Source of the DNA: Planctomycetota bacterium
GTDB taxonomy: Bacteria > Planctomycetota > Planctomycetia > Gemmatales > Gemmataceae
NCBI GenBank assembly: GCA_029777335.1
Contig: JAKOSN010000063.1
Span: 1-41,399, forward strand
Reading direction: 5' to 3'
DNA length: 41,399 bases
The notes under the pieces are model-generated. The model made no database searches. It was not told the origin of the DNA and was given only the letters and a program-made list of their open reading frames with translations. Of this stretch, positions 17,720 to 26,650 are shown piece by piece. A program made the position numbers and the translations under genes. The number at the start of each line of letters is the position of its first letter. Positions within the stretch are counted from its first letter, which is position 1.

Positions 17720-19233
17720 ATGCCGAACAGGCGTATGCTGAACTGGTGCAGCACTGCAAGGAAACCGCCACCCTCCGTTCCTGCGCCGATCTGCTCGGCT
17801 GGGACGAACGCACCTATCTGCCACCCCAGGGCGCCAGCCATCGCGGGGAACAACTCGCCTTGCTCGCGCGGTTGGTCCATGAACGCTTGACAACGCCACG
17901 GCTGGGCGAATTGCTGACCGCCGTCGAGGGATCGGCGTTCACTCATCCGGCCGAGAGCGTCTCGGCTGCCACCATTCGCGAGGTGCGGCGAACATATGAC
18001 CGCGCCGTCAAAATTCCTGCCAGTCTGGTGCAGGAACTGGCGCGCGTTACCACCCAGGCGCAGCAGGTCTGGCAACAGGCGCGCAAGAACAACGATTTTG
18101 CCTCCTTTCGCCCCTGGCTGGAAAAAGTCGTGGCGCTGAAACAGCAGGAGGCCCAGGCGGTCGGCTTTGCGACGGTCCCCTACGATGCCCTGCTCGATGA
18201 ATATGAGCCCGGCGCCACCACGGGGGAGATTACCCGCCTGTTTGCCACGCTGCGCAGGGAGTTAACCCCGCTGTTGCAGGCCATTCTTGCCTCGGGCCGC
18301 CAGGCGCGCGCAGAGATTCTCGCACGCGAATATCCGGTGGATCGGCAGCAAACCTTTGGGCAGGGCGCGGCGGCCGCCATCGGCTTCCGGTTCGACGCCG
18401 GACGGCTCGATGTCACCACCCATCCGTTCTGCAGTGGCATCGGCCCCGGCGATTGTCGCATCACCACCCGCTACAATCCGCATCACCTCAACGAGGCGTT
18501 CTTTGGCATCCTGCACGAAGCGGGCCACGGTCTCTATGAACAGGGGCTCGATCCGGAGCACTTCGGTTGTGCGCCGGGGACCGCTGCCTCGCTGGGGATC
18601 CATGAATCGCAATCGCGTCTGTGGGAAAACCAGGTGGGGCGCAGTCGCCCCTTCTGGGAGCATTTCTACCCGCGCGCCCAGGAGCTCTTTCCTCAGGCAC
18701 TGGCCGACGTGTCTCTCGCGGTCTTCCTTTTCGCCATCAACGAGGTGAAGGCATCGTTCATCCGGGTCGAGGCAGATGAGGCAACCTACAATTTGCACAT
18801 CATTCTGCGCTTTGAACTGGAACAGGCGCTGATCAGCGGAGATCTCAAGGTGAGCGAGGTGCCCGGCGCCTGGAACGAGAAGTTTCGGCAGTCGTTCGAC
18901 CTGACCCCGCCCACCGATACCCTGGGCTGTCTGCAGGATATCCACTGGAGCGGTGGCGGGATCGGCTATTTCCCAACGTATACCCTCGGCAATCTCTACG
19001 CGGCGCAGTTCATGGCGCAGGCGCGGCAAGATCTCCCCGGGCTGGACGACGATTTCCGTGGTGGGTCTTTCACGCGTTTGACCGGTTGGCTGCGCGAGAA
19101 GATCCATCGCGAAGGGCATCGGCGCTCGGCGGGCGCTTTGTGTGAGCGCGTCACCGGACGACCGTTGCAGACTGCCCCGTTGATGGCGTATCTCAAGCAG
19201 AAGTATGAATCCCTCTATGAGGTTACGGTGTAG
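17716..19233 (+). CDS. Carboxypeptidase Taq, M32 metallopeptidase
   Basis: Product of 505 residues, the normal M32 length. The zinc site HEAGH is at residues 267-271 (ILHEAGHGLYEQGL). The third-ligand motif HESQSRLWEN begins near 296, and the family DxRxT motif appears as GDCRITTRY near 245. Near the C-terminus GGIGYFPTYTLGNLYAAQ is another conserved family block. The enzyme is a cytoplasmic zinc carboxypeptidase with broad specificity that releases C-terminal residues, probably in peptide turnover. The ATG overlaps the sulfotransferase stop by 4 nt. No functional link between the two enzymes is known. All catalytic residues appear intact. Confidence 0.93.
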   Translation: MNAEQAYAELVQHCKETATLRSCADLLGWDERTYLPPQGASHRGEQLALLARLVHERLTTPRLGELLTAVEGSAFTHPAESVSAATIREVRRTYDRAVKIPASLVQELARVTTQAQQVWQQARKNNDFASFRPWLEKVVALKQQEAQAVGFATVPYDALLDEYEPGATTGEITRLFATLRRELTPLLQAILASGRQARAEILAREYPVDRQQTFGQGAAAAIGFRFDAGRLDVTTHPFCSGIGPGDCRITTRYNPHHLNEAFFGILHEAGHGLYEQGLDPEHFGCAPGTAASLGIHESQSRLWENQVGRSRPFWEHFYPRAQELFPQALADVSLAVFLFAINEVKASFIRVEADEATYNLHIILRFELEQALISGDLKVSEVPGAWNEKFRQSFDLTPPTDTLGCLQDIHWSGGGIGYFPTYTLGNLYAAQFMAQARQDLPGLDDDFRGGSFTRLTGWLREKIHREGHRRSAGALCERVTGRPLQTAPLMAYLKQKYESLYEVTV

Positions 19234-19268
19234 GGCGGGGCGCGGGGGGCGGGGCCAGGCGTCTCGTC

Positions 19269-19298
19269 TTGCCCTGTTTGCCACTTCGTCGGTACACT
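19269..19298 (+). promoter_or_regulatory. Candidate sigma-70 promoter for the NYN-LOTUS gene
   Basis: TTGCCC (19269-19274), 18 bp, TACACT (19293-19298). Both hexamers match at four of six positions. The predicted start, near 19305, coincides with an upstream in-frame ATG. This is one reason to place the true start codon at 19353, which would then have a 48-nt leader. Confidence 0.4.
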
Positions 19299-19352
19299 TG
19301 AAGAATGACAGCAAGGCATCAAACTGGATCCCACTCCCGCCCGAGAGAGATC

Positions 19353-20363
19353 ATGCGCGACGGTGAACGCTCCCTGGCAGTCTTTATCGATTTCGAGAAC
19401 CTTGCCCTGGGCTTTCAGGGGCGCCGGGATCGTTTCGACATCGGCCGCGTTATTGAACGTCTGGTGGAAAAGGGCAAGATCGTCGCCAAGAAGGCCTACG
19501 CCGACTGGAGCCGCTTTGCTGCCTACACGGTTCCACTTCACGAGGCGGCTATCGAACTGGTGGAAATTCCCCGCCGCGGCCAGACCGGCAAGAACTCGGC
19601 GGATATTCGCCTGTGCGTCGATGCCATGGACCTCGCCTACTCCAAGGAGCACATCGACACCTTTGTCATCGTCAGCGGAGACAGTGACTTTTCTCCCCTG
19701 GTGTCGAAACTGAAGGAACTGGGGAAGCATCTCATTGGCCTGGGGATGCAGGAATCCACCTCCGACCTGCTCCGCGACAATTGTGACGAATTCATCTACT
19801 ACGAAGATCTCGTCCGCCCCGGGGCGGTTCAGGAGTTAACGCCCACTCTGCTCTCGCACATCGGCGAGAACAAGCGCAAGGCGTTTGCCTTGCTCATCGA
19901 ATCACTCCTGGCGTTGCGCCGCGAGAACAAGGAAGTCCTGTGGTCGTCGATGATCAAGGACACGATGAAACGCAAGAAGCCGTCCTTCAACGAGGCCTAT
20001 CACGGCTACCGCACCTTCAGCGAATTGCTGGAAGATGCGCAGAAGGAAGGGCTGCTCGAACTGGAAGTTGATAAACGCAGTCGGACCTATGTGGTCACGC
20101 GGTTCGGCAGTGAGAGCAAGGCGGAGCTTGCCCCTCCGGAAAAGAAGAAAACACGTCGGCGCCGGTCGGCACGCAAGAAAATGACCAATGGGGGCGAGGG
20201 GAGCCCGACGCCGCCAGAAATGCCGGGGACAGCAGCCGATCCCACGCCAACCCCCGCCCCCCAGGAAGAACGCGCCACGAACGAAAACCAGCGAGCCACT
20301 CCTGGCGAGGGAGCCTCCCAGGATAGCACGGCCCCATCGAGCGATCCCCAGGGATTGGCCTAG
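19353..20363 (+). CDS. NYN-domain (LabA/DUF88) protein with OST-HTH/LOTUS domain
   Basis: Product of 336 residues from ATG 19353, which has GAGAGAG upstream; an in-frame ATG at 19305 is possible but lies at the predicted transcription start. Residues 1-150 form an NYN (PIN-like) nuclease domain. It has VFIDFENLALGFQ with acidic D-x-E near the N-terminus, KNSADIRLCVDAMDLAY, and FVIVSGDSDFSPLV with the G-D-S-D-F motif. Residues about 175-255 form an OST-HTH/LOTUS module (KRKAFALLIESLLALRRE, then a short VTRFGS end). The remaining 80 residues are first basic (KKKTRRRRSARKK) and then a Pro/Thr-rich disordered tail. Family members are RNA-binding or RNA-cleaving proteins. No neighbour reveals a target. 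Acidic residues needed for metal binding are present. Confidence 0.88.
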   Translation: MRDGERSLAVFIDFENLALGFQGRRDRFDIGRVIERLVEKGKIVAKKAYADWSRFAAYTVPLHEAAIELVEIPRRGQTGKNSADIRLCVDAMDLAYSKEHIDTFVIVSGDSDFSPLVSKLKELGKHLIGLGMQESTSDLLRDNCDEFIYYEDLVRPGAVQELTPTLLSHIGENKRKAFALLIESLLALRRENKEVLWSSMIKDTMKRKKPSFNEAYHGYRTFSELLEDAQKEGLLELEVDKRSRTYVVTRFGSESKAELAPPEKKKTRRRRSARKKMTNGGEGSPTPPEMPGTAADPTPTPAPQEERATNENQRATPGEGASQDSTAPSSDPQGLA

Positions 20364-20400
20364 CATTCTTCCGGCTTCTCGATCGCAAGGAGGCGACGGT

Positions 20401-21408
20401 ATGAAGCAGCCGCGACGCTGGCACTTTCTTTGCGGCTTTGCCCTGGCGGTTCTGCTCGTTGCTGGCCTGGGCGAAGTGTTTCTCCGCCTCTTTCCTCCGC
20501 GTGATTTCCACGATTATCTGGGGGAGCGTAACCCCAGGCACGGGCCCTATGTGCCGGATGCAGACTTTGGCCTCACCTACCAGAACTGGGACCTCTTTGC
20601 GAACGATCATGCGGAGCGATTGCGTTTTCTCGGACCGCTGGCTCCCACGTCCACCGATGCACGCCCACTGTGGGCCTTCTTCGGCAACTCGTTTGTGCAC
20701 GCCCCGGGGATGCTGGCTGACACCGCCCGCCAGAACCTCCACGAAAAACGGATCTTCAATCTCGGGCGGAATGAACATATCTGTGTCCGACTGGCACAGA
20801 TTCGCCTGTTGCTCGACCAGGGACTACAACCCGAGCGCATCTTTATCGAGCTGATGCCGCTGGATGTGGCGATCCTCGGTTCCCATCCGCTGGAATCGAT
20901 TCATGTGACGCGGCGGGGCGCCCTTACCTACACGCCGCGCTGGCCCGCCGTGGGAGGCCCCCTGCTCGAGCGTTCCGCGCTGGGCCGCGCCGCCTGGTTT
21001 CGGTCGGGACAGCAGAAGCCGAAACCTTCCTTTCATCCTCGACAGCTCAACCACAAGGTTGCGGATTATCTGCTCCACGATCTGGATCACCTGTTTGGCC
21101 GTGTCAGCCAGATCACCGGGCAACGACATATCCCTGTCACCATGATCCTGATTCCCAATTACGAGCAGGTGATGGAGGGAGCGCCCTTCGCCTTTCAGGA
21201 ACAACTCACCCCGCTGTTCCAGAAGCATGGCCTCGATGTCTTTGATGCGCGTGCCTGCTTTTTCAAGGAAACCGACCGACCGGGCCTGTTCCTCCCCGAC
21301 AAGCATCTCACCCCGCGCGGCAATCGCATGTTGCTGAGCGCCTTGCTCGAGCATGTCCATCATCGCGAAGGTCCGTCTCTCTCGACCGTCGCGGAAAGGA
21401 AGCCATGA
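20401..21408 (+). CDS. SGNH/GDSL-type hydrolase-like protein, membrane-anchored (AlgJ/AlgX-like)
   Basis: Product of 335 residues. The start at 20401 has AAGGAGG just upstream. The N-terminus holds a signal anchor (FLCGFALAVLLVAGLGEVFL, about 9-28). The catalytic blocks of the SGNH fold are visible: FFGNSFVHAPG with the nucleophile Ser, and DKHLTPRGN near the C-terminus with Asp and His in the D-x-H arrangement of AlgJ/AlgX. Such proteins hand acyl groups from a partner MBOAT protein to exported polymers, or remove them. The gene overlaps the MBOAT gene by 4 nt (ATGA), which supports a two-protein O-acylation unit at the cytoplasmic membrane. The acceptor is unknown. Confidence 0.8.
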   Translation: MKQPRRWHFLCGFALAVLLVAGLGEVFLRLFPPRDFHDYLGERNPRHGPYVPDADFGLTYQNWDLFANDHAERLRFLGPLAPTSTDARPLWAFFGNSFVHAPGMLADTARQNLHEKRIFNLGRNEHICVRLAQIRLLLDQGLQPERIFIELMPLDVAILGSHPLESIHVTRRGALTYTPRWPAVGGPLLERSALGRAAWFRSGQQKPKPSFHPRQLNHKVADYLLHDLDHLFGRVSQITGQRHIPVTMILIPNYEQVMEGAPFAFQEQLTPLFQKHGLDVFDARACFFKETDRPGLFLPDKHLTPRGNRMLLSALLEHVHHREGPSLSTVAERKP

Positions 21409-22874
21409 ACTTTACCGAAGGCCGGTTCGTTTATTTCTTCCTGATCGTGTACGCGTTGTGGCTGTGCTGTCGGGGCAACTATCGCGCTCGGCTGGTCCTG
21501 CTCACCGTGAGCAGTTTGATCTTCTACGCCTACCACGAGTGGCGGATCGTCTTTCTGATTTTGGCCTACTGCGTGGTGGACTGGCTTATTGGTCTGTGGC
21601 TGGCGCGCACCCGTTTTCCCACGGGGGTGGTATCGCTCGGGGTGGGCTTCAACCTGGCGGTGCTGTGCTTCTGGAAATACACGCCGTTGTTGCTTCGCAG
21701 CCTGGCCTGGATCGCGCTGCGCCTGGATATCCCCGCCCCTCCGGTTCCTGAGCACTGGTTTTTACCGCTGGGGATCTCGTTCTATTCATTCACCGGCATT
21801 GCCTACATGGTGGATGTCTATCGTCGGGAATTAACGCCGGAGACCAGCCTGTGGCGTTTCACACTGTACAAGACGTTTTTCCCGCAACTCGTGGCCGGGC
21901 CGATTCTGCGGCCGCGTGATTTCCTGGGCGCCTTGCAACCGCAGACACTCCCCAATCGCCCCGAGGCGCCCCTGGAAGCGTCGTTGTTGATCGCCCGCGG
22001 CTTTTTCAAGAAGATGGTGCTCGCCGATCGCATCGGGCTGGCCATCGATCCCTACTTTGTTCATGTGAGCGACCTCAGCACGGCCGGGGTCTGGGCCTTG
22101 CCTTATGTGTATCTGTATGCATTGCAGATCTATTTTGACTTCAGCGGCTACACCGACATTGCCCGCGGACTCGGCCTCGCCTTTGGGTTCCGCTGGCCGG
22201 AAAACTTCAACCTGCCGTACCTCGCCGGCTCGGTGCAGGAGTTCTGGCAACGCTGGCACATCACCCTGTCGCAATTTCTCCGCGACTATCTCTACATTCC
22301 GCTGGGCGGCAGTCGGCGTGGTCCGCGGCGCACCTCCCTCAATTTGATGGCGACGATGTTGCTGGGGGGCATGTGGCACGGAGCGAGCTGGACCTTCCTG
22401 ATTTGGGGAGGACTGCACGGGCTGTACCTGATCGGACACCGCTGGTGGAGTGGGTCGGCGCTGGGGCTACGGCTGCGTGCGCTGGAGGGAATGCCTGCCT
22501 GGCTGTGGCGCGGCGTCTCGGTGCTTCTCACCTTTCAGTGCGTTTGCCTGGCGTGGTGTTTCTTCCGCCTCAATGCTTTGGGTGAGGTGTTCGCCTGTTT
22601 GCGGCGTTGCGTTACTTGCGAGCACGGCCAGCTCTTTGCTGGCGGATCGGCCGATCTCTCCCTGTGGTGTCTGCTGGGGGGCTACGGCTTGCTGATCGGA
22701 GGGATCGCTCAGCTTCGGCAGCGTCCGGCGATTCGCGATCTGCTCGCTCACCCCGAACAGGTAGCGCCGCTCTATCGCGGCTTCGCCTGGGGGATGAGTG
22801 TGGCGCTCTTCCTCCTTGCCATCCTGCTCACCCCCACCGGAGAGAAACCGCCATTTATTTACTTCCAGTTCTAA
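21405..22874 (+). CDS. MBOAT family O-acyltransferase (AlgI/DltB-like)
   Basis: Product of 489 residues with about 11 hydrophobic segments. The conserved MBOAT region is clear: GYTDIARGLGLAFGF, then EFWQRWHITLSQFLRDYLY. The catalytic histidine lies in LLGGMWHGASWTFLIWGGLH. AlgI/DltB-type proteins move acyl groups from a cytoplasmic donor across the membrane to an extracytoplasmic acceptor, usually a polysaccharide, using an SGNH-type partner. That partner is the preceding gene, with which it shares ATGA. No polymer synthesis genes are adjacent, so the acceptor cannot be named. A long inverted repeat follows at 22883. Confidence 0.93.
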   Translation: MNFTEGRFVYFFLIVYALWLCCRGNYRARLVLLTVSSLIFYAYHEWRIVFLILAYCVVDWLIGLWLARTRFPTGVVSLGVGFNLAVLCFWKYTPLLLRSLAWIALRLDIPAPPVPEHWFLPLGISFYSFTGIAYMVDVYRRELTPETSLWRFTLYKTFFPQLVAGPILRPRDFLGALQPQTLPNRPEAPLEASLLIARGFFKKMVLADRIGLAIDPYFVHVSDLSTAGVWALPYVYLYALQIYFDFSGYTDIARGLGLAFGFRWPENFNLPYLAGSVQEFWQRWHITLSQFLRDYLYIPLGGSRRGPRRTSLNLMATMLLGGMWHGASWTFLIWGGLHGLYLIGHRWWSGSALGLRLRALEGMPAWLWRGVSVLLTFQCVCLAWCFFRLNALGEVFACLRRCVTCEHGQLFAGGSADLSLWCLLGGYGLLIGGIAQLRQRPAIRDLLAHPEQVAPLYRGFAWGMSVALFLLAILLTPTGEKPPFIYFQF

Positions 22875-22882
22875 AAACACTG

Positions 22883-22939
22883 GGAGCGAGGGAAGTGAAT
22901 TCCCCATCGTCCAGGATGGGAATCACCGTCCCTCGCTCC
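22883..22939. terminator. Long imperfect hairpin between convergent genes
   Basis: GGAGCGAGGGA (22883-22893) is the exact reverse complement of 22929-22939. Inside it, GAATTCCCCATC and GATGGGAATC continue the stem with small bulges. It lies 8 bp after the MBOAT stop and 27 bp from the stop of the opposing gene, so it probably terminates both. T-tracts are short. Confidence 0.65.
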
Positions 22940-22966
22940 GGTGGGAGGTTGGCTCCTCCGTACCTG

Positions 22967-24058
22967 TTATTTTAACGTCTGACCGGCGACGCGCACATCG
23001 TACTTTCCCCCGCCCATGTTGATCACATTGAAACGGGTTTCGTGGATGTCCTCCTCGTTGCGTCGGCCTGCCTTCTTTTCCATCCATTCCAGCTCCATGC
23101 GCAGCAACTTCTCTTCCAGTTCCTCGGGGAAGAAGGCGACAAAGAAGCTGGGAGCGTTGCTCAGGCCCAGGCCGCGAATGGCAAGCGACCGCACCGATTC
23201 GGGGCGATCATCGACCCAGAAGATGCGATTGATCGCGGCGATGTCCTCTTCCTTCCCCTTGGCGGGACGGCGGGAGAGATCACGGATCACCTCGAAGCGT
23301 TTGCCATCGGCGAGCGGCATCGCCAGGATAGCGCCCAGCCCCTGCAACTGATTGGCGTAGTCACGGCCATCGCGGGTATTGAACGTCATCGCCCAGCGCA
23401 GAATCCGTTTTTCACGCTGATTCAGGTTGGCCTTGCCCGGACCGCGCCCTGCGCCGGTGCCCTTGTCCTTGCCGGTGTCCTTGCCGCCATCCGTTCCTGA
23501 ACCGCCCTGGCCGGCGCCCGGGTTGACATTACGACGGAGTTTCTCGCGCGTTCCCTGTTCCAGCGCGAAGAGGCCTTGCGAGGCGGCGGTCCCTTCCTGA
23601 ATCAGACGTTTCACGGTGGGATCGTCGTTGAACTCGCTCGCCACCTGAGTGGCATCGGCAGGCGAGAGTCTGGGGCGTTCGTTGGGCGGCTGAGTCTCGG
23701 GCTTCTTGGCATCATCCGTGTTGTCGCCGCGTTCATCGCCGGGCATCGGCTGACTCCCCGCATCGGACCCACCCGTTCCCTGGCCACGCGGTGAACCGCC
23801 GCCGCCACCGAGCATCTGCACCACATCGACCGGCACAGGCTTGGTATCCTGGCCCAGACCGAGCTTGATCACCAGCCAGCCGATGAGCAGCATCAGTGGA
23901 ATCGCCAGCACATGGATGGCGAACGAGGTGATTCCCGACAGTGGCGCCTCGTGGTGCGGGGAGTAGCGCTGCCAGAATTGTTCCTCGGGGGGGAGCAGAC
24001 CTTGCTTGTTCTCGGGCGCTGGGCTTTTGGGTGCGGTGGGGGAGGATGAGGTAGCCAT
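22967..24058 (-). CDS. Membrane-anchored planctomycete-type protein of unknown function
   Basis: Product of 363 residues, not assigned to a named family. Residues 1-40 are cytoplasmic and proline-rich, with EQFWQRYSPHHEAPLSG just before a single transmembrane helix (about 43-67). Next comes a low-complexity linker of Gly, Ser and Pro (LGGGGGSPRGQGTGG and, later, GQGGSGTDGGKDTGKDKGTG). A folded C-terminal domain follows from about residue 215 (REKRILRWAMTFNTRDGRDY onward). It ends with the conserved-looking block HETRFNVINMGGGKYDVRV. The topology recalls TonB-like or scaffold proteins, with one helix and a long disordered spacer. Start 24058 lacks a strong ribosome binding site. It lies downstream of dnaK on the same strand, 200 bp away with a hairpin between them, so it may be transcribed separately. 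Confidence 0.75.
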   Translation of the reverse strand: MATSSSPTAPKSPAPENKQGLLPPEEQFWQRYSPHHEAPLSGITSFAIHVLAIPLMLLIGWLVIKLGLGQDTKPVPVDVVQMLGGGGGSPRGQGTGGSDAGSQPMPGDERGDNTDDAKKPETQPPNERPRLSPADATQVASEFNDDPTVKRLIQEGTAASQGLFALEQGTREKLRRNVNPGAGQGGSGTDGGKDTGKDKGTGAGRGPGKANLNQREKRILRWAMTFNTRDGRDYANQLQGLGAILAMPLADGKRFEVIRDLSRRPAKGKEEDIAAINRIFWVDDRPESVRSLAIRGLGLSNAPSFFVAFFPEELEEKLLRMELEWMEKKAGRRNEEDIHETRFNVINMGGGKYDVRVAGQTLK

Positions 24059-24190
24059 GGCTTGCTCTGCCCAGGAAGTGAAGGTGCGATTGGAGACCGC
24101 CGATTCTTCAGTATTGATCGTAGCTAATTTCGGGCCGCGCAGGCAAGGAAAATGAATGTATCTTGAGAGAAAAGTGCGGCGTTCATGGAA

Positions 24191-24238
24191 CAGGCCGAAG
24201 GCGCTGGCAGGATTGCTCCCATCAGCACCTTCGGCCTG
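24191..24238 (-). terminator. Hairpin downstream of dnaK
   Basis: CAGGCCGAAGGCGCTG (24191-24206) and CAGCACCTTCGGCCTG (24223-24238) form a 16-bp stem with one G-T type mismatch and a 16-nt loop, 20 bp after the dnaK stop. No clear T-tract follows on the minus strand, so it may be a weak terminator or a processing stem. Confidence 0.5.
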
Positions 24239-24258
24239 GGGTCACTCACGAAAGCGAG

Positions 24259-26208
24259 TTACTTCTTCACCTCGAATTCGGCGTCCTGCACATCTTCCTT
24301 GCCGCCAGTGGCGCTCGCGGGACCGTCCGGGCCGGCACCACCAGGCTGTTTCTGGCCGTAGAGATGCTGCGCCATGGCGTGCGAGGCCTGGTGCAGGTCG
24401 GCCACAGCCTGCTTGATGGCGGCCACGTCCTCCCCGCTCATCGTTTGCTTGACCTTCTCGATGGCGGCGTTGATCGGGGCCTTGTCACCCTCGGAGATCT
24501 TGTCGGCGTTCTCCTTGAGCAACTTCTCCATCTGGAAGACCACGTGATCCGCCTCGTTACGGGCGTTGATCAATTCCACGCGCCGCTTGTCCTCGGAGGC
24601 GTGCGAATCGGCTTCCTTCCGCATCCGTTCGACCTCGGTCGGATCGAGGCCGGACGACCCCTTGATCTCGATCTTCCCTTCCTTGCCGGTGCCCAGGTCC
24701 TTGGCGGTCACCTGCAAAATGCCGTTGGCGTCGATGTTGAACGTCACCTCGATCTGCGGCAAGCCACGCGGCGCGGGCGGAATCCCTTCCAGGTTGAACT
24801 CGCCGAGCAGCCGGTTGCTGGCGCTCTTGGCCAGTTCGCTCTCGCCCTGGTAGACACTGATGGTGACGGCGGTCTGGTTGTCGGATGCCGTCGAGAACAC
24901 CTTGCGTTCCGTCTTGGGAATGCTGGTGTTGCGCGGAATCAGCGGGGTCAGAATGCCGCCCAGCGTCTCGATGCCAAGGGTCAGCGGGGTCACATCGACC
25001 AGGAGCACCTCGGACTTGCTGCCAAGCAAGAGCTGAGCGCCCTGAATGGCTGCGCCAATCGCCACCACCTCGTCGGGGTTCACGCCCTTGTGGCCTTCCT
25101 TGCCGAAGATCTCCTTCACCAGTTGCTGGATGCGCGGCATCCGCGTCATGCCACCCACGAGGACCACCTCGTCGATCTCATTCGGACGCAACTTGGCATC
25201 CTTGAGCGCTTGCATCACGGGCCCCCGGCACCGCTCGACCAGGCGATCAACCAGTTGTTCGAACTTGGCCCGGGTGAGCGACATCTGTAGATGCTTGGCG
25301 CCCGAGGCATCCGCCGTGATAAATGGCAGATTGATGTCGGTGGTTGCCTGCTGCGACAGATCTTTCTTGGCGCGTTCCGCGGCTTCCTTCAAGCGCTGCA
25401 ACGCCATCTGATCCTTGCGCAGATCGATGCCGTTATCGCGTTTGAATTCCTCGGCGATGTAGTCGATCAACACCTGGTCAAAGTCATCGCCGCCCAGGTG
25501 AGTATCGCCGTTGGTCGATTCGACCTTGAAGACGCCATCGCCCACGTCGAGGATGGAGATATCGAACGTCCCCCCTCCCAGGTCGAAGACAGCAATCTTC
25601 TCGTTCTTCTTCTTGTCCAGGCCGTACGCCAGAGAAGCGGCGGTCGGCTCGTTGATGATGCGCATGCGCTGGCGCGTGGTCTTGCCGGTCGCCGGATCGG
25701 TCAATTCCCATTCGGTATCGAACCCGGCAATCTTGGCCGCTTCAATGGTGGCCTGGCGCTGGCCATCGTTGAAGTAGGCGGGCACCGTGATAACCGCCTT
25801 GCGCACGGTATGCCCGAGGTAGGCCTCGGCAGCCTCCTTGAGCTTGCGCAGGACCATCGCCGAGATCTCAGGCGGAGTAAACAACTTCCCGTCGATATCC
25901 ACCTTCACCGGATCGTCAGGCCCCCCCACAATCTTGTAGGGAACCAGTTTCTCCTCGGCCGCCACCTCGGCATGGCGACGACCCATAAAGCGCTTGATGG
26001 AGTAAACGGTTCGGCGCGGATTGGTAATGGCCTGGCGGCGCGCCGGATCGCCCACAAGTCGTTCGCCCTTGTCGGTAAAGGCGACGACGCTGGGGGTCAA
26101 GCGATTGCCTTCCGCGTTGGCGATCACCTTGACCTCGTTCCCTTCCATGACAGCGACCACTGAGTTGGTTGTACCCAGGTCGATGCCAATAATTTTTTCT
26201 TCTGCCAC
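24259..26208 (-). CDS. dnaK: Molecular chaperone DnaK (Hsp70)
   Basis: Product of 649 residues, the normal length. A GTG start at 26208 is chosen because AAAGGAG lies 7 nt upstream and the product then begins (M)[19 protein letters not shown], as expected. An upstream ATG at 26238 would add ten extra residues and place the ribosome binding site inside the gene. The ATPase motifs are complete: phosphate-1 [10 protein letters not shown], the connect-1 region [16 protein letters not shown], phosphate-2 [14 protein letters not shown] and [11 protein letters not shown]. The linker [16 protein letters not shown] precedes the substrate domain. The C-terminal lid ends in a Gly-rich tail and the acidic DVQDAEFEV. 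It folds client proteins with DnaJ and GrpE, neither of which is adjacent. No CIRCE operator was found upstream. Confidence 0.98.
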   Translation of the reverse strand: MAEEKIIGIDLGTTNSVVAVMEGNEVKVIANAEGNRLTPSVVAFTDKGERLVGDPARRQAITNPRRTVYSIKRFMGRRHAEVAAEEKLVPYKIVGGPDDPVKVDIDGKLFTPPEISAMVLRKLKEAAEAYLGHTVRKAVITVPAYFNDGQRQATIEAAKIAGFDTEWELTDPATGKTTRQRMRIINEPTAASLAYGLDKKKNEKIAVFDLGGGTFDISILDVGDGVFKVESTNGDTHLGGDDFDQVLIDYIAEEFKRDNGIDLRKDQMALQRLKEAAERAKKDLSQQATTDINLPFITADASGAKHLQMSLTRAKFEQLVDRLVERCRGPVMQALKDAKLRPNEIDEVVLVGGMTRMPRIQQLVKEIFGKEGHKGVNPDEVVAIGAAIQGAQLLLGSKSEVLLVDVTPLTLGIETLGGILTPLIPRNTSIPKTERKVFSTASDNQTAVTISVYQGESELAKSASNRLLGEFNLEGIPPAPRGLPQIEVTFNIDANGILQVTAKDLGTGKEGKIEIKGSSGLDPTEVERMRKEADSHASEDKRRVELINARNEADHVVFQMEKLLKENADKISEGDKAPINAAIEKVKQTMSGEDVAAIKQAVADLHQASHAMAQHLYGQKQPGGAGPDGPASATGGKEDVQDAEFEVKK

Positions 26209-26582
26209 CGTGGTGCTCCTTTCTGAACGGCCGCTCACCGGGGACGGTGGGCGAAAAGATCTGCGGTCGCCCTCCTCAGCACTCCCAGAGCCATCGGACG
26301 GGAAAGGCCGTTAATCTAGTCTATGAAAAAAGGTGCAAAACACCTGTGATTGTTTCCCTGTGTCCCTGAACTGAACAATTTCTAAGCAAGTGACGTGCCA
26401 GAGCAATAGGGGAAATCGTCTTCGCCATAATCCCAGATTGCTAAAGAGAGTTGCGACAAGGCACGCTTTCCTTTATTGACGTTTGCCTGTCAAAATGGCG
26501 GTCACGCGCGCGAGCGAACACGCCCGGCGCGTCATTGTGGCAGGAGGGAGGCTGGCAAATCGTTACTTGCCTCGGCACATCG
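26209..26582. other. Divergent intergenic region, dnaK and pheA
   Basis: About 370 bp between the outward-facing dnaK and pheA genes. It contains a locally AT-rich part (26310-26480). There is an interrupted palindrome TTGAC-N8-GTCAA at 26476-26493 and a small AGGTG-CAAAA-CACCT hairpin near 26332. A single half-match to CIRCE (CAGCACTC, near 26276) has no second half. No open frame here has protein-like features. Confidence 0.4.
26476..26493. promoter_or_regulatory. Palindrome TTGAC-N8-GTCAA upstream of pheA
   Basis: TTGAC at 26476-26480 and its reverse complement GTCAA at 26489-26493 are separated by 8 bp. This is the geometry of a dimeric regulator site. It lies about 90 bp before the predicted pheA -35 box. 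It could also be chance in an AT-richer stretch. Confidence 0.25.
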
Positions 26583-26611
26583 TTGACACCTGTCCCCTGC
26601 ATGACTAGATT
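26583..26611 (+). promoter_or_regulatory. Sigma-70 promoter for pheA-aroF-tpiA
   Basis: A perfect -35 TTGACA (26583-26588), an ideal 17-bp spacer and TAGATT (26606-26611, four of six). Transcription would start near 26618, giving a leader of about 33 nt before the ATG at 26651. The leader is too short for an attenuator peptide. Confidence 0.6.
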
Positions 26612-26650
26612 ACGAAAGATCTGGGCGTCCCTCCGAGGTGAAAAGGTGTC

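Noticed and set aside
22883..22939. The inverted repeat considered as an insertion sequence end or miniature transposable element
   Set aside because: It is a single hairpin in a convergent gene gap with no target duplication and no second copy noticed, so a terminator is simpler.
26270..26284. Half-match to a CIRCE element (CAGCACTC) upstream of dnaK
   Set aside because: The second inverted half GAGTGCTAA is missing at the required 9-bp spacing.
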